The position numbers and the translations under genes were made by a program. DNA of 64,000 nucleotides. Origin: Shimwellia blattae DSM 4481 = NBRC 105725 (lineage in GTDB: Bacteria; Pseudomonadota; Gammaproteobacteria; Enterobacterales; Enterobacteriaceae). The stretch spans positions 3,348,001-3,412,000 of the forward strand of contig NC_017910.1 in the NCBI RefSeq assembly GCF_000262305.1. The letters are read 5' to 3'. Numbering within the stretch: position 1 is the first letter of the stretch; every line of letters starts with the position of its first letter. This document shows positions 20,308 to 28,961 of this stretch, piece by piece. Below the pieces are notes generated by a model. The model was not told the origin of the DNA and did no database searches. It saw only the letters and a program-made list of their open reading frames with translations.

Positions 20308-21659
20308 GTTCCCATCTCCTGTAGCGCATGTACCACCTCTTCCATGGCAGCACTACGTGAACCCTTAACTAAAAGTGTAATAACCTCATGCTGAGCAATA
20401 AGCTCCTGGGCATAAGCAATTAACGCTGATTTATCAGCAAAATGGCGGCCATGTGCACTGGCTTCGCTGATGGTGTGGCTCAGTTTACCGACGCTGAGTA
20501 CCGCATCGATACCTGCACGGCGCGCGGCCTCCCCCACCTGGCGGTGGCAGTCGTCCGACTCCGGACCCAGCTCTGCCATATCGCCGACAATCATCACCCG
20601 GTATCCGGGCATATCGCCCAGCACCTGAGCGGCAGCGCTCATGGAGCCCACATTGGCGTTGTAGCTGTCATCCAGCAGCAACTTATACGGGGCAAGGGCT
20701 ATCGGGAACAGGCGCCCGGGCACGGCTTTCAGCTCAGCAAGGCCGGTTTTAATCGCACTCAGCGGTGCCCCTACCGCACTGGCCAGCGCCGCCGCCGCCA
20801 GAGCATTGGCAATATTGTGGCGGCCAGGTAACGGCAGCAGCACATCCGTTTCCCCCTGAGGGGTACAGAGTGTGAATACTGTCCCGGCGCTGGTGATCTT
20901 CACCTCACGGGCGGAAAAGTCACAGCCCGGCTTATCTGGTGAGAAGCGCCAGGTGGTGCGTGAGCCAATGGTGGCTTTCCAGTTCACCAGGTCGTTGTTG
21001 TCGGCGTTAACGATAGCCGTGCCGTTTGCGGACAAGCCGCCAAAAATCTCACCCTTGGCTTTTGCCACCCCCGCCAGCGAGCCGAACCCTTCCAGGTGGG
21101 CCGCCGCCAGGTTATTGACCAGCGCCGCTTCGGGGCGGGTCAGGCTGACAGTCCAGGCAATCTCGCCCTGGTGGTTAGCCCCCAGTTCAATCACTGCGTA
21201 ATCATATTCCGGGGTCAGGCGCAGCAGCGTCATCGGCACGCCGATGTCGTTATTCAGGTTACCGGCGGTGTACAGGGTCTTACCGCACTGGCGCAGGATA
21301 GCCGCCGTCATCTCTTTGACCGAGGTTTTCCCGGAGGAGCCGGTCAGGGCAACAACCCGGGCAGGCACCTGCTGGCGCACCCAGGCTGCCAGGCGGCCAA
21401 AGGCCAGGCGGGTATCGTCCACTAAAATGGTCGGGGCGTTAGTGCTCACTTCGCGGCTGACCAGCAGCGCGCCAGCGCCCTGCTCTGTCGCCTGGGCGAC
21501 AAAATCGTGCGCATCGAAACGCTCCCCCTGCAGGGCGACAAACAGGCACCCCGGGGTCACTTTACGGGTATCAGTGGTCACCGCATCCACGGTGCAGTCA
21601 GCACCGGTCAGGCGACCATTTACCACGGTGGCTATCTGTTTTAGCGTTACCAGGATCAT
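20301..21659 (-). CDS. murF: MurF, UDP-MurNAc-tripeptide--D-Ala-D-Ala ligase
   Basis: A 452-residue Mur ligase that attaches the D-Ala-D-Ala dipeptide made by DdlB and completes the cytoplasmic pentapeptide precursor. The ATP loop ALTGSSGKTSVKEM lies near residues 104-117. The ENLAAAH-like segment NNLAAAHLEGFGSL and the C-terminal LLDDSYNANVGSM and VIVGDMAELG motifs are typical of the family. It overlaps murE by 4 bases and mraY by 7. Confidence 0.99.
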   Translation of the reverse strand: MILVTLKQIATVVNGRLTGADCTVDAVTTDTRKVTPGCLFVALQGERFDAHDFVAQATEQGAGALLVSREVSTNAPTILVDDTRLAFGRLAAWVRQQVPARVVALTGSSGKTSVKEMTAAILRQCGKTLYTAGNLNNDIGVPMTLLRLTPEYDYAVIELGANHQGEIAWTVSLTRPEAALVNNLAAAHLEGFGSLAGVAKAKGEIFGGLSANGTAIVNADNNDLVNWKATIGSRTTWRFSPDKPGCDFSAREVKITSAGTVFTLCTPQGETDVLLPLPGRHNIANALAAAALASAVGAPLSAIKTGLAELKAVPGRLFPIALAPYKLLLDDSYNANVGSMSAAAQVLGDMPGYRVMIVGDMAELGPESDDCHRQVGEAARRAGIDAVLSVGKLSHTISEASAHGRHFADKSALIAYAQELIAQHEVITLLVKGSRSAAMEEVVHALQEMGTC

Positions 21660-23143
21660 GCCAGTACCCCCAGCAAACGGGCGGCAGTGACACGGTCTGA
21701 GTAGTCCAGACGGCGGTTGCCAACAATCTGATAATCTTCATGGCCTTTACCGGCCACCAGGACCACATCCTCAGGTTGCGCCTGCATAATGGCGCTGGTA
21801 ACGGCTTCGGCGCGGCCTTCTACCGCACGGGCGCGCCCCGCATCCAGCATACCGGCCAGAATATCGCTGATGATGGCCGCCGGCTCTTCGGTACGCGGGT
21901 TGTCGTCAGTCACCACGACAATGTCGGCAAACTGCTCGGCAATTGCTCCCATAAGTGGGCGCTTACCTTTGTCGCGATCCCCGCCACAGCCGAAGACGCA
22001 CCACAACTTGCCATTACAGTGCAGGCGGGCAGCTTCCAGGGCTTTTTCCAGGGCATCCGGGGTGTGGGCGTAATCCACCACCACGGTAGGTTTACCCGGT
22101 GCGCTGAACACTTCCATACGGCCACAAACCGGTTGCAGACGCCCGGCGGTACTCAGCAGCGCCGCCAGCGGGTAGCCCAGCGCCAGCAGGGTTGCCAGCG
22201 CCAGCAGCAGGTTACTGACGTTAAACGCCCCCATCAGGCGGCTTTCAATTTCACCCGCCCCCCAGGTGGAGTCAAAACGGATGGTGGCACCACTGTCGTG
22301 GTAGTCCACGCCGGTGGCCTTCAGCCAGCGGCCATGGCAGTCGGAATTAATATGATCTCCCACAGCAACGGCAACCGCGTCCGGCAGGCGGGCCAGCCAG
22401 CGGCGGCCGGTTTCGTCATCCGCATTGATGATGGCCTCGCCATACAGGTGTTCGGAGAACAGTAACCACTTGGCCGCTTCGTAATGGGCCATATCGCCAT
22501 GATAATCAAGGTGATCACGGCTCAGGTTAGTAAACACCGACGCGGCAAACTTCAGCGCCGCCACCCGGTGCTGAACCAGACCGTGGGAAGAGACCTCCAT
22601 GGCGGCGAATGTCGCCCCCTGAGAGACCAGCTGCGCCAGCTCATGCTGGACATCAACCGCAGAGCCGGTGGTGTTTTCTGTCGGCGCCACTTTACCCAGC
22701 AGGCCGTTACCCACAGTCCCCATCACCGCACTGGTTTCGCCCAGTAACTGGCTCCACTGGGCCAGCAGCTGCGTGGTAGTGGTTTTACCGTTGGTGCCGG
22801 TGACGCCCACCAGGGTGAGTGCGTCGCAGGGTTCGTTATAAAAACGCCCCGCCAGCGCGGATAACCGCTGATTAAGCTGGCTAAGGTAGACCACCGGCAC
22901 ACCGTGAATTTCACGCACTTCGCCGTCCCGGGCTTCACCTTCCGCTTCGGCTACTACGGCCGCCACGCCTTGCGCTATCGCCTGCGGGATATAACGACGC
23001 CCGTCCGCCTGATGCCCCTGCACCGCAACAAAAAGATCCCCGCACGCCGCAACGCGGCTGTCCAGGGTCATCTCCCGCAGTGCCCGCCCGGGTGCCGCCG
23101 GCACCCAGGGCGCGAGAAGGTCGCGCAAATTACGATCTGCCAC
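21656..23143 (-). CDS. murE: MurE, UDP-MurNAc-L-Ala-D-Glu--meso-diaminopimelate ligase
   Basis: A 495-residue Mur ligase that adds the third stem-peptide residue. The ATP loop GVTGTNGKTTTTQLL lies near residues 112-126. The DNPR motif in TDDNPRTEEP near residue 413 is the signature of enzymes that use meso-diaminopimelate rather than lysine, as expected for a Gram-negative wall. The terminal GKGHEDYQIVG block is present. It overlaps ftsI by 14 bases and murF by 4. Confidence 0.99.
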   Translation of the reverse strand: MADRNLRDLLAPWVPAAPGRALREMTLDSRVAACGDLFVAVQGHQADGRRYIPQAIAQGVAAVVAEAEGEARDGEVREIHGVPVVYLSQLNQRLSALAGRFYNEPCDALTLVGVTGTNGKTTTTQLLAQWSQLLGETSAVMGTVGNGLLGKVAPTENTTGSAVDVQHELAQLVSQGATFAAMEVSSHGLVQHRVAALKFAASVFTNLSRDHLDYHGDMAHYEAAKWLLFSEHLYGEAIINADDETGRRWLARLPDAVAVAVGDHINSDCHGRWLKATGVDYHDSGATIRFDSTWGAGEIESRLMGAFNVSNLLLALATLLALGYPLAALLSTAGRLQPVCGRMEVFSAPGKPTVVVDYAHTPDALEKALEAARLHCNGKLWCVFGCGGDRDKGKRPLMGAIAEQFADIVVVTDDNPRTEEPAAIISDILAGMLDAGRARAVEGRAEAVTSAIMQAQPEDVVLVAGKGHEDYQIVGNRRLDYSDRVTAARLLGVLA

Positions 23144-24896
23144 CTTTAGCCTCTTCCTGATTAATTACAAATTCGCTTTTTTCGCCCGTTGCCAGTGCAT
23201 CAGGCTCGATATTCATGGTGCGCAGCACGCCGCCCATAATGGCGCCAAACACCGGCGCTGATACCGCACCACCGTAATACTTACCCGCCTGAGGATCGTT
23301 AATCACCACCACCAGCGCGAAACGCGGCTGGCTGGCCGGGGCAACCCCGGCGGTGTAAGCAATATATTTGTTGATGTAGCGCCCGTCCGGGCCCACTTTT
23401 TTCGCCGTACCGGTTTTAATCGCAATCCGGTAGCCCTTGATGGCCGCTTTCACGCCGCCGCCGCCGGGCAGTGCCACACTCTCCATCATATGCACGACGG
23501 TGCGCACAATGGATTCCGGGAAGACACGTTCACCGGGCACTGGCGGGTCAACTTTGGTTATCGACAGCGGGCGGTAGATCCCGTAGCTGCCGATGGTTGC
23601 ATAGACACGCGCTAACTGGAGTGGGGTTACCATCAGCCCGTAGCCGAAAGAGAAGGTGGCCCTCTCTATGTCAGACCACCGTTGTTTTTGCGGATATAAG
23701 CCACTGCGTTCTCCGACCAACCCCAAATTGGTCGCTTTTCCCAGTCCAAAACGCGAGTAAGCATCTACCAGCGCTGAGGAGGGCATCGCTAACGCCAGCT
23801 TGGAAACGCCAACGTTACTCGACTTCTGGAGCACCCCGGTCAGGGTTAATTCGCTGTACCGCGCGACGTCTTTAATTTCGTGGCCGTTAATACGGTAAGG
23901 CACCGTATTGAGCACGGTATTTTCCCGCACCACGCCACGCTGCAGCGCGGTCATGACCACCATCGGTTTCACGGTGGAGCCCGGTTCAAACACGTCGGTA
24001 ATGGCCCGGTTACGCATCACATCTTTGGCGGTGCCGGAGAGGTTGTTCGGGTTATAGGAGGGGCTGTTAGCCATCGCCAGCACTTCACCGGTGTTAACAT
24101 CCACCAGTACCGCACTGCCCGATTCCGCCTTGTTAAAGGCCACCGCGTTATTCAGCTCCCGGTACACCAGCGCCTGTAAGCGCTCATCAATACTCAGGGC
24201 CAGGTTGTGGGCGGCCTGGCTGTCCGTTGACGAGATATCCTCAATCACCCGGCCAAAGCGGTCTTTACGCACAATGCGCTCACCGGGCTGGCCAGTCAGC
24301 CATTTATCAAAACTTTTCTCAACCCCTTCGATCCCCTGGCTGTCTACGTTCGTAAAGCCAATCAGGTGGGAGGTGACCTCACCGGAAGGGTAATAGCGGC
24401 GGGACTCTTCGCGCAGGTGGATGCCGGGCAATTTGAGTTTTTTAACGTAGTCGCCCAGATCCGGGTTCACCTGGCGGGCCAGGTAGATAAAGCGCATTCG
24501 CGGGTTGGAATTTACCCGGTTAGCCAGCTGATCCAGCGGCATTTTCAGCGCATCGGCCAGGGCTTTCCAGCGGTTGTCGAGGGTGACCCCGCCCGCTTCA
24601 TGTAACTCTTTAGGATCCGCCCAGATGGCTTTTACCGGCACCGATACCGCCAGCGGACGCCCGGCCCGATCGGTGATAAGCCCGCGCGAGGTAGAAACCT
24701 CCTGAACGCGTAATGAGCGCATATCCCCCTGGCGCACCAGCATATCCGGGTTGATTATCTGCAGCCAGGCTACGCGCCCCAGCAGGAACGTCAGTGCCAG
24801 CAGGATACAACCGCAAAGCAACGCAAAACGCCAACTAACAAAGTTGGCCTGCTCTTCCTGACGTTTTGGTTTAAGCGATTTTGTCGCTGCTTTCAT
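23130..24896 (-). CDS. ftsI: FtsI (PBP3), septal peptidoglycan transpeptidase
   Basis: A 588-residue class B penicillin-binding protein that cross-links septal peptidoglycan and is a beta-lactam target. There is a short basic cytoplasmic N-terminus, one transmembrane helix (FALLCGCILLALTFLLGRVA, near residues 24-43), a pedestal domain and a C-terminal transpeptidase domain. Active-site motifs are SxxK in FEPGSTVKPM near 307, SxN in KSSNVGVSKL near 359 and KTGT in IAIKTGTAKK near 494. Length equals E. coli PBP3. It lies 34 bases after ftsL and overlaps murE. Confidence 0.99.
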   Translation of the reverse strand: MKAATKSLKPKRQEEQANFVSWRFALLCGCILLALTFLLGRVAWLQIINPDMLVRQGDMRSLRVQEVSTSRGLITDRAGRPLAVSVPVKAIWADPKELHEAGGVTLDNRWKALADALKMPLDQLANRVNSNPRMRFIYLARQVNPDLGDYVKKLKLPGIHLREESRRYYPSGEVTSHLIGFTNVDSQGIEGVEKSFDKWLTGQPGERIVRKDRFGRVIEDISSTDSQAAHNLALSIDERLQALVYRELNNAVAFNKAESGSAVLVDVNTGEVLAMANSPSYNPNNLSGTAKDVMRNRAITDVFEPGSTVKPMVVMTALQRGVVRENTVLNTVPYRINGHEIKDVARYSELTLTGVLQKSSNVGVSKLALAMPSSALVDAYSRFGLGKATNLGLVGERSGLYPQKQRWSDIERATFSFGYGLMVTPLQLARVYATIGSYGIYRPLSITKVDPPVPGERVFPESIVRTVVHMMESVALPGGGGVKAAIKGYRIAIKTGTAKKVGPDGRYINKYIAYTAGVAPASQPRFALVVVINDPQAGKYYGGAVSAPVFGAIMGGVLRTMNIEPDALATGEKSEFVINQEEAKGGRS

Positions 24897-24930
24897 CGAT
24901 CGCGTAATTCCTTATTGCTTAATCCGGTCA

Positions 24931-25296
24931 TTACTGCTGGACCACAATATTTTCCTGTGAAGGATCAACATGCTGCATTTGTAACTTGTCGTTAGCGATC
25001 CGCTCAACCCGGCTGTGATCGCCCAGGGCGTTCTCTTCCAGAATCAGGTTGCGCCACTCAATATCCAGAGCATCACGCTCCACCACCAGTTGTTCGCGCT
25101 GCGCGGTCAGCAATCGCGTGTGGTGGGCAGTGGTTACCACAAAAACGGCGGTGAGTATGATGGCAATAAACAGGCAGAGCGGCAGTTTCCCGTGGCGCAG
25201 GAGATCGCTGCCGATCACGCCAGGCAAGGCATGGCGCTCGCTGCTTCCTAACGATCCTTTCACCCGGCTCAGGGTCTCTGTCACTCTGCCTATCAT
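24931..25296 (-). CDS. ftsL: FtsL, divisome coiled-coil protein
   Basis: A 121-residue bitopic protein that forms the FtsQLB complex and activates FtsWI. A cytoplasmic N-terminus is followed by one transmembrane helix (LCLFIAIILTAVFVVTTAHH, near residues 40-59) and a periplasmic leucine-zipper-like coiled coil that runs through RLLTAQREQLVVERDALDI. The segment EENALGDHSRVERIA corresponds to the region where constriction-control mutations map in E. coli. Length equals E. coli FtsL. The start overlaps the rsmH stop by 4 bases. Confidence 0.98.
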   Translation of the reverse strand: MIGRVTETLSRVKGSLGSSERHALPGVIGSDLLRHGKLPLCLFIAIILTAVFVVTTAHHTRLLTAQREQLVVERDALDIEWRNLILEENALGDHSRVERIANDKLQMQHVDPSQENIVVQQ

Positions 25297-26234
25297 ACGT
25301 TCGTCCTCTCTGCGATACGCAGCACTGAACTACGGGCTCGTGGGTTCTCTGCCACTTCGTGTTCGCCCGGCATCAACTTTCCTAACGCCCTTAACTGACG
25401 CCCACCCAGCTTCCTGAGTTGCTCTTCGGTCATCGGTAACCCTGCCGGTACTTGCGGACCGCGGCTTTGCTCACGCATAAAGCGCTTCACAATACGGTCT
25501 TCCAGCGAGTGGAAACTGATAACAGACAGCCGGCCTCCCGGGGCCAGAACGTCCAGGGCGCCTTTTAGCGCCTGCTCTATTTCCTCAAGTTCACTGTTTA
25601 CCCAGATACGAACCGCCTGAAAGGTGCGGGTCGCAGGATGTTTGAATTTGTCTTTCACCGGGGTTGCCGCCGCCACTACGTCTGCCAGCTCTTTCGTGCG
25701 CAGCATAGGCTGCTCGCGGTTACGCTCCACAATGGCCCGGGCAATACGTTTGGCGAAGCGCTCCTCGCCAAAGGTTTTCAGCACCCAGGCGATGTCGGCT
25801 TCTTCGGCATTCAGCAACCAGTCAGACGCTGACTGGCCGCGGGTGGGATCCATGCGCATATCCAGCGGCCCGTCACGCATAAACGAGAAGCCGCGCTCAG
25901 GATCATCCAGCTGCGGTGAAGAGACGCCAAGATCGAGCAAAATACCGTCGATCCGGCCCTGAAGATCGCGCTCGCGGGCATACTCCGCCAGCGCCGAGAA
26001 AGGTCCATGAACGATGGAAAAACGCGGGTCATTGATGGCTTTCGACGCTTCAATGGCCTGCGGGTCGCGATCAATAGCCAGCAGGCGCCCTTCCGGCCCC
26101 AGCCGGGACAAGATAAGACGCGAATGGCCACCGCGACCGAAGGTGCCATCAATATAAATCCCGTCCTGGCGAATATTCAGGCCGTTTACGGCCTCATCAA
26201 GCAGTACGGAGGTATGTTTAAAATTTTCCATCAT
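25293..26234 (-). CDS. rsmH: RsmH, 16S rRNA m4C1402 methyltransferase
   Basis: A 313-residue S-adenosylmethionine-dependent methyltransferase acting on N4 of C1402 in the ribosomal P site. Visible motifs are the N-terminal HTSVLLDEAVNGL, the cofactor loop YIDGTFGRGGHSRLIL near residues 27-42, the LLDLGVSSPQLDDPERGFSF block near 100-120, and SFHSLEDRIVKRFM near 225-238. Length equals E. coli RsmH (MraW). It lies 3 bases after mraZ and overlaps ftsL. Confidence 0.99.
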   Translation of the reverse strand: MMENFKHTSVLLDEAVNGLNIRQDGIYIDGTFGRGGHSRLILSRLGPEGRLLAIDRDPQAIEASKAINDPRFSIVHGPFSALAEYARERDLQGRIDGILLDLGVSSPQLDDPERGFSFMRDGPLDMRMDPTRGQSASDWLLNAEEADIAWVLKTFGEERFAKRIARAIVERNREQPMLRTKELADVVAAATPVKDKFKHPATRTFQAVRIWVNSELEEIEQALKGALDVLAPGGRLSVISFHSLEDRIVKRFMREQSRGPQVPAGLPMTEEQLRKLGGRQLRALGKLMPGEHEVAENPRARSSVLRIAERTNV

Positions 26235-26237
26235 TAT

Positions 26238-26696
26238 TTAAAGTGACAAGTCCTGCAGCCGCTCCGACAAGGCTTGTGCGGAGGATTGCTCAGCGTCGAT
26301 GTCTTCCCTGACCTGTTGATACCAGGTCGTCTCATCCCACAGTTCAAACTTATTAAACTGCCCGACCAGCATCACTTCTTTGGTTAAACCGGCGTGCTGT
26401 CTTAACACCGGGGCCAGCAACAAGCGCCCTGCGCTGTCCATCTGGCACTCACTGGCATGGCCTAACAGCAAACGCTGCACCCTGCGTTCAGCCGGGTTCA
26501 TGCTGGAAAGCCGGGCCAGTTTTTGCTCAATAATTTCCCACTCAGGGAGGGTATAGAGCAGCAGGCAGGGGTGGTGGATATCAATGGTGCACACCATTTG
26601 ACCGGCAGAGATCTCCTGCAGCATTTCCCGGTAACGGGTGGGTACGGATAACCGCCCCTTGCTGTCGAGATTAACTAACGAAGCCCCTCGGAACAT
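26238..26696 (-). CDS. mraZ: MraZ, transcriptional regulator of the dcw cluster
   Basis: A 152-residue protein made of two SpoVT/AbrB-type DNA-binding repeats, each with a DSKGRLSVPTRYR or DSAGRLLLAPVLR core (near residues 11-23 and 93-105). In E. coli MraZ is a ring-forming repressor of its own operon that binds GTGGG repeats in the promoter. These repeats are visible just upstream here. It is the first gene of the dcw cluster. The start MFRGASLVNLD fits homology. Confidence 0.98.
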   Translation of the reverse strand: MFRGASLVNLDSKGRLSVPTRYREMLQEISAGQMVCTIDIHHPCLLLYTLPEWEIIEQKLARLSSMNPAERRVQRLLLGHASECQMDSAGRLLLAPVLRQHAGLTKEVMLVGQFNKFELWDETTWYQQVREDIDAEQSSAQALSERLQDLSL

Positions 26697-26726
26697 GCCA
26701 GCCTCACCCTATGTTGCCCTTTTCCG

Positions 26727-26786
26727 CCACTTTATCCCACAAAATCCCACTCAAAGAGTTTACGGAGCGGAGGAAAACCTTGTCAA
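26727..26786 (-). promoter_or_regulatory. Pmra promoter with MraZ boxes
   Basis: Reading the minus strand, TTGACA (-35) lies 17 bases from GTAAAC (-10), as in the E. coli mra promoter. Downstream are three elements at 10-base intervals: AGTGGGA, TGTGGGA and AGTGGCG. The first two match the MraZ operator core GTGGG; the third has one mismatch. The 10-base spacing puts all three on one face of the DNA. This promoter is expected to drive most of the dcw cluster down to ftsZ-lpxC. Confidence 0.85.
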
Positions 26787-26789
26787 GCC

Positions 26790-27221
26790 GACTCCGGCAC
26801 CAGAGGATTAATTCCTGACACTATTTACAGAGATAAATTGCGCTGAGAAAAATCGCGGTTTGCGCGAGGCTGAATTAACGGTCTGAATATTTGCGAGAAA
26901 TCACGACGAATAAACATGCTGAACGTTAAAAAAACTGCAGAACAACAAAATGGCTGAGCTGCTCAGTTTGCGACGCAGGCGGCATTCTAAGGCAATTCGG
27001 GTTTCGATAACAGCGCCAGATAGCGGGCCCGGGCCCGGATAGCACGCACATCGCTGGTGAAGGGAGACGGTGAGGCAGATAATTATTTCAGCGATAACAA
27101 TTACGCAACAAAAAACCGTCTGTGGAAATAAATCGTTACCAAGTTACCGGTTATATTACTACTAAAAAACGACTATTAATCGCCTGTTCAGAAAATAGAA
27201 TCCTTATATAAAGAATTGTCT
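26790..27221. other. AT-rich intergenic region between dcw promoter and cra
   Basis: About 430 bases between the mra promoter and the cra terminator. The right half is markedly AT-rich compared with the flanking genes. I see no coding frame with homology, no tRNA or recognised small RNA, and no repeat. E. coli also has a several-hundred-base gap here. Confidence 0.6.
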
Positions 27222-27252
27222 GAAAATGAAAAGGCAGTTTGAAAACTGCCTT
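27222..27252 (-). terminator. Intrinsic terminator after cra
   Basis: Arms AAGGCAGTTT and AAACTGCCTT, followed on the minus strand by a T-rich tract (TTCATTTTC), start about 8 bases past the cra stop. Confidence 0.8.
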
Positions 27253-27259
27253 CGGTTAA

Positions 27260-28264
27260 TTAATTACGGCTCAGGGTTCCGCGGCGATACAGATTACGCC
27301 GAATACGGTTTAGCCCGGTTTTGATTTTCTTCGGCTCGTCGAGCTTGGCCAGCACCAGCTCCAGCACCCGCTCGGCCACTTCCCGGTGGCGCTGAGCCAC
27401 GGCCAGCACCGGACACTGGAGGAAATCCAGCAGTTCGTGATCGCCAAATGTGGCGATGGCCAGATCAGATGGCAGCTTCCCGTCCCGGCGCAGCGTCACA
27501 TCCAGTACCCCCTGCAGCAACGCAAACGACGTGGTGAACAGCGCGTCCGGCATGGGGTGGGTCTCCAGCCAGTTATCAAACAGCTGGGCGGCGGCGTCGC
27601 GCTCGTAGCTGTTGGCATACAGATAATCCACCTGACGCGGATCCCCCTGCCAGGCGGTACGGAAGCCCTGCTCACGCAGGAAGCTGACCGACAGCTCCGG
27701 CAGCGCTCCCAGATACAGAACCCGCTCCGCCGGGAAGGTGCGTAACTCCCGGGCGAGCATCTCTGCGTCTTCCTGATCCGCCCCCACCACACTGGTGAAA
27801 TGTTCACGATCCAGCGCCCGGTCAAGGGCGACAATCGGGAACGGGTCATTCGCCCAGCGCTGGTAGAAAGGATGCTCCGGCGGCAGCGATGTGGAGACGA
27901 TAATCGCATCCACCTGGCGCTGCAGCAGGTGCTCAACACAGCGCATTTCGTTGTCTGGCTGGTCTTCCGAGCAGGCTATCAGTAACTGATAACCACGCTG
28001 GCGGGCCTGGCGCTCCAGATAGTTGGCAATACGGGTGTAGCTGGTGTTTTCCAGATCGGGAATCACCAGGCCAATAGAGCGGGTACGCCCGGCGCGCAGG
28101 CCCGCGGCAACCGCGTTGGGGTGGTAGTTATGCTCACGCACCACCGCCATCACTTTTTCAACCGTTTTATCGCTTACCCGGTACTGGCGGGCCTTTCCAT
28201 TGATCACATAACTGGCTGTCGTTCGGGATACCCCGGCCAGGCGCGCAATTTCGTCCAGTTTCAC
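27260..28264 (-). CDS. cra: Cra (FruR), catabolite repressor/activator
   Basis: A 334-residue LacI-family regulator that represses glycolytic genes and activates gluconeogenic ones, released by fructose 1-phosphate or fructose 1,6-bisphosphate. The N-terminal helix-turn-helix and hinge (LDEIARLAGVSRTTASYVIN, then NYHPNAVAAGLRAGRTRSIG) is almost identical to E. coli Cra, so the same operator specificity is expected. The periplasmic-binding-like effector domain follows. The gene lies downstream of ilvIH in the same direction, separated by the ilvIH terminator and about 125 bases that should hold its promoter. Confidence 0.98.
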   Translation of the reverse strand: MKLDEIARLAGVSRTTASYVINGKARQYRVSDKTVEKVMAVVREHNYHPNAVAAGLRAGRTRSIGLVIPDLENTSYTRIANYLERQARQRGYQLLIACSEDQPDNEMRCVEHLLQRQVDAIIVSTSLPPEHPFYQRWANDPFPIVALDRALDREHFTSVVGADQEDAEMLARELRTFPAERVLYLGALPELSVSFLREQGFRTAWQGDPRQVDYLYANSYERDAAAQLFDNWLETHPMPDALFTTSFALLQGVLDVTLRRDGKLPSDLAIATFGDHELLDFLQCPVLAVAQRHREVAERVLELVLAKLDEPKKIKTGLNRIRRNLYRRGTLSRN

Positions 28265-28390
28265 AATAACCCCTTAATGCGTTGCACAAGCCTGCATCTC
28301 ATGTGAGCACAGGTTAGCTCGTTTTTATTCTGTTCACAGGATAATACCGCGCCATGCATTTATTGCGGTTCCTTTCCCGGCATTATCAAT

Positions 28391-28418
28391 AAAAAGCCCG
28401 GTATCGGCTACCGGGCTT
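28391..28418 (-). terminator. Intrinsic terminator after ilvIH
   Basis: A 10-base-pair stem AAGCCCGGTA/TACCGGGCTT with a 5-base loop, followed by a T run on the minus strand, lies about 45 bases past the ilvH stop. Confidence 0.85.
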
Positions 28419-28464
28419 GTGAATCAGATCACACACTGGAAGGGCGGCAACGCGCCGCGCAGGC

Positions 28465-28959
28465 TTAACCGGCGATCAGTTTATCACCCCGGGACAATCC
28501 CACCACACCGGAGCGGGCCACTTCGACAATCTTCGCCACTTCACGCACCGTGGCGAGGAACGCATCCAGCTTATCGCTGGTGCCCACCAGCTGAACCGTA
28601 TAGAGAGACGGGGTGACATCGATAATCTGACCACGGAAAATTTCCGTGCTGCGTTTTACCTCTTCACGCCCGTAACCGCTGGCCTGGATCTTCACCAGCA
28701 TCATTTCGCGCTCAACATACGCCCCCTGGCCAAGCTCAGTCACCCGCAGCACGTCCACCAGCTTATGCAGCTGCTTTTCTATCTGCTCGATAACTTTTTC
28801 ATCCCCGACAGTCTGGATTGTCATCCGCGACAGGGTCGGATCGTCCGTGGGGGCCACCGTCAGGCTTTCAATGTTATAACCACGCTGAGAGAACAGACCA
28901 ATTACCCGGGACAGGGCCCCGGACTCATTCTCCAGTAATACAGATAATATCCGGCGCAT
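28465..28959 (-). CDS. ilvH: IlvH, acetolactate synthase III regulatory subunit
   Basis: A 164-residue small subunit. The N-terminal ACT domain (RRILSVLLENESGALSRVIG) binds valine and confers feedback inhibition on the IlvI catalytic subunit. The glycine at position 14 in NESGALSRV, whose change gives valine resistance in E. coli, is conserved, so the enzyme is expected to be valine-sensitive. The C-terminal half contains RGQIIDVTPSLYTVQLVG, typical of the family. It is one residue longer than E. coli IlvH, at a divergent C-terminus. It starts 2 bases after ilvI, so the subunits are co-translated. Confidence 0.98.
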   Translation of the reverse strand: MRRILSVLLENESGALSRVIGLFSQRGYNIESLTVAPTDDPTLSRMTIQTVGDEKVIEQIEKQLHKLVDVLRVTELGQGAYVEREMMLVKIQASGYGREEVKRSTEIFRGQIIDVTPSLYTVQLVGTSDKLDAFLATVREVAKIVEVARSGVVGLSRGDKLIAG

Positions 28960-28961
28960 AA

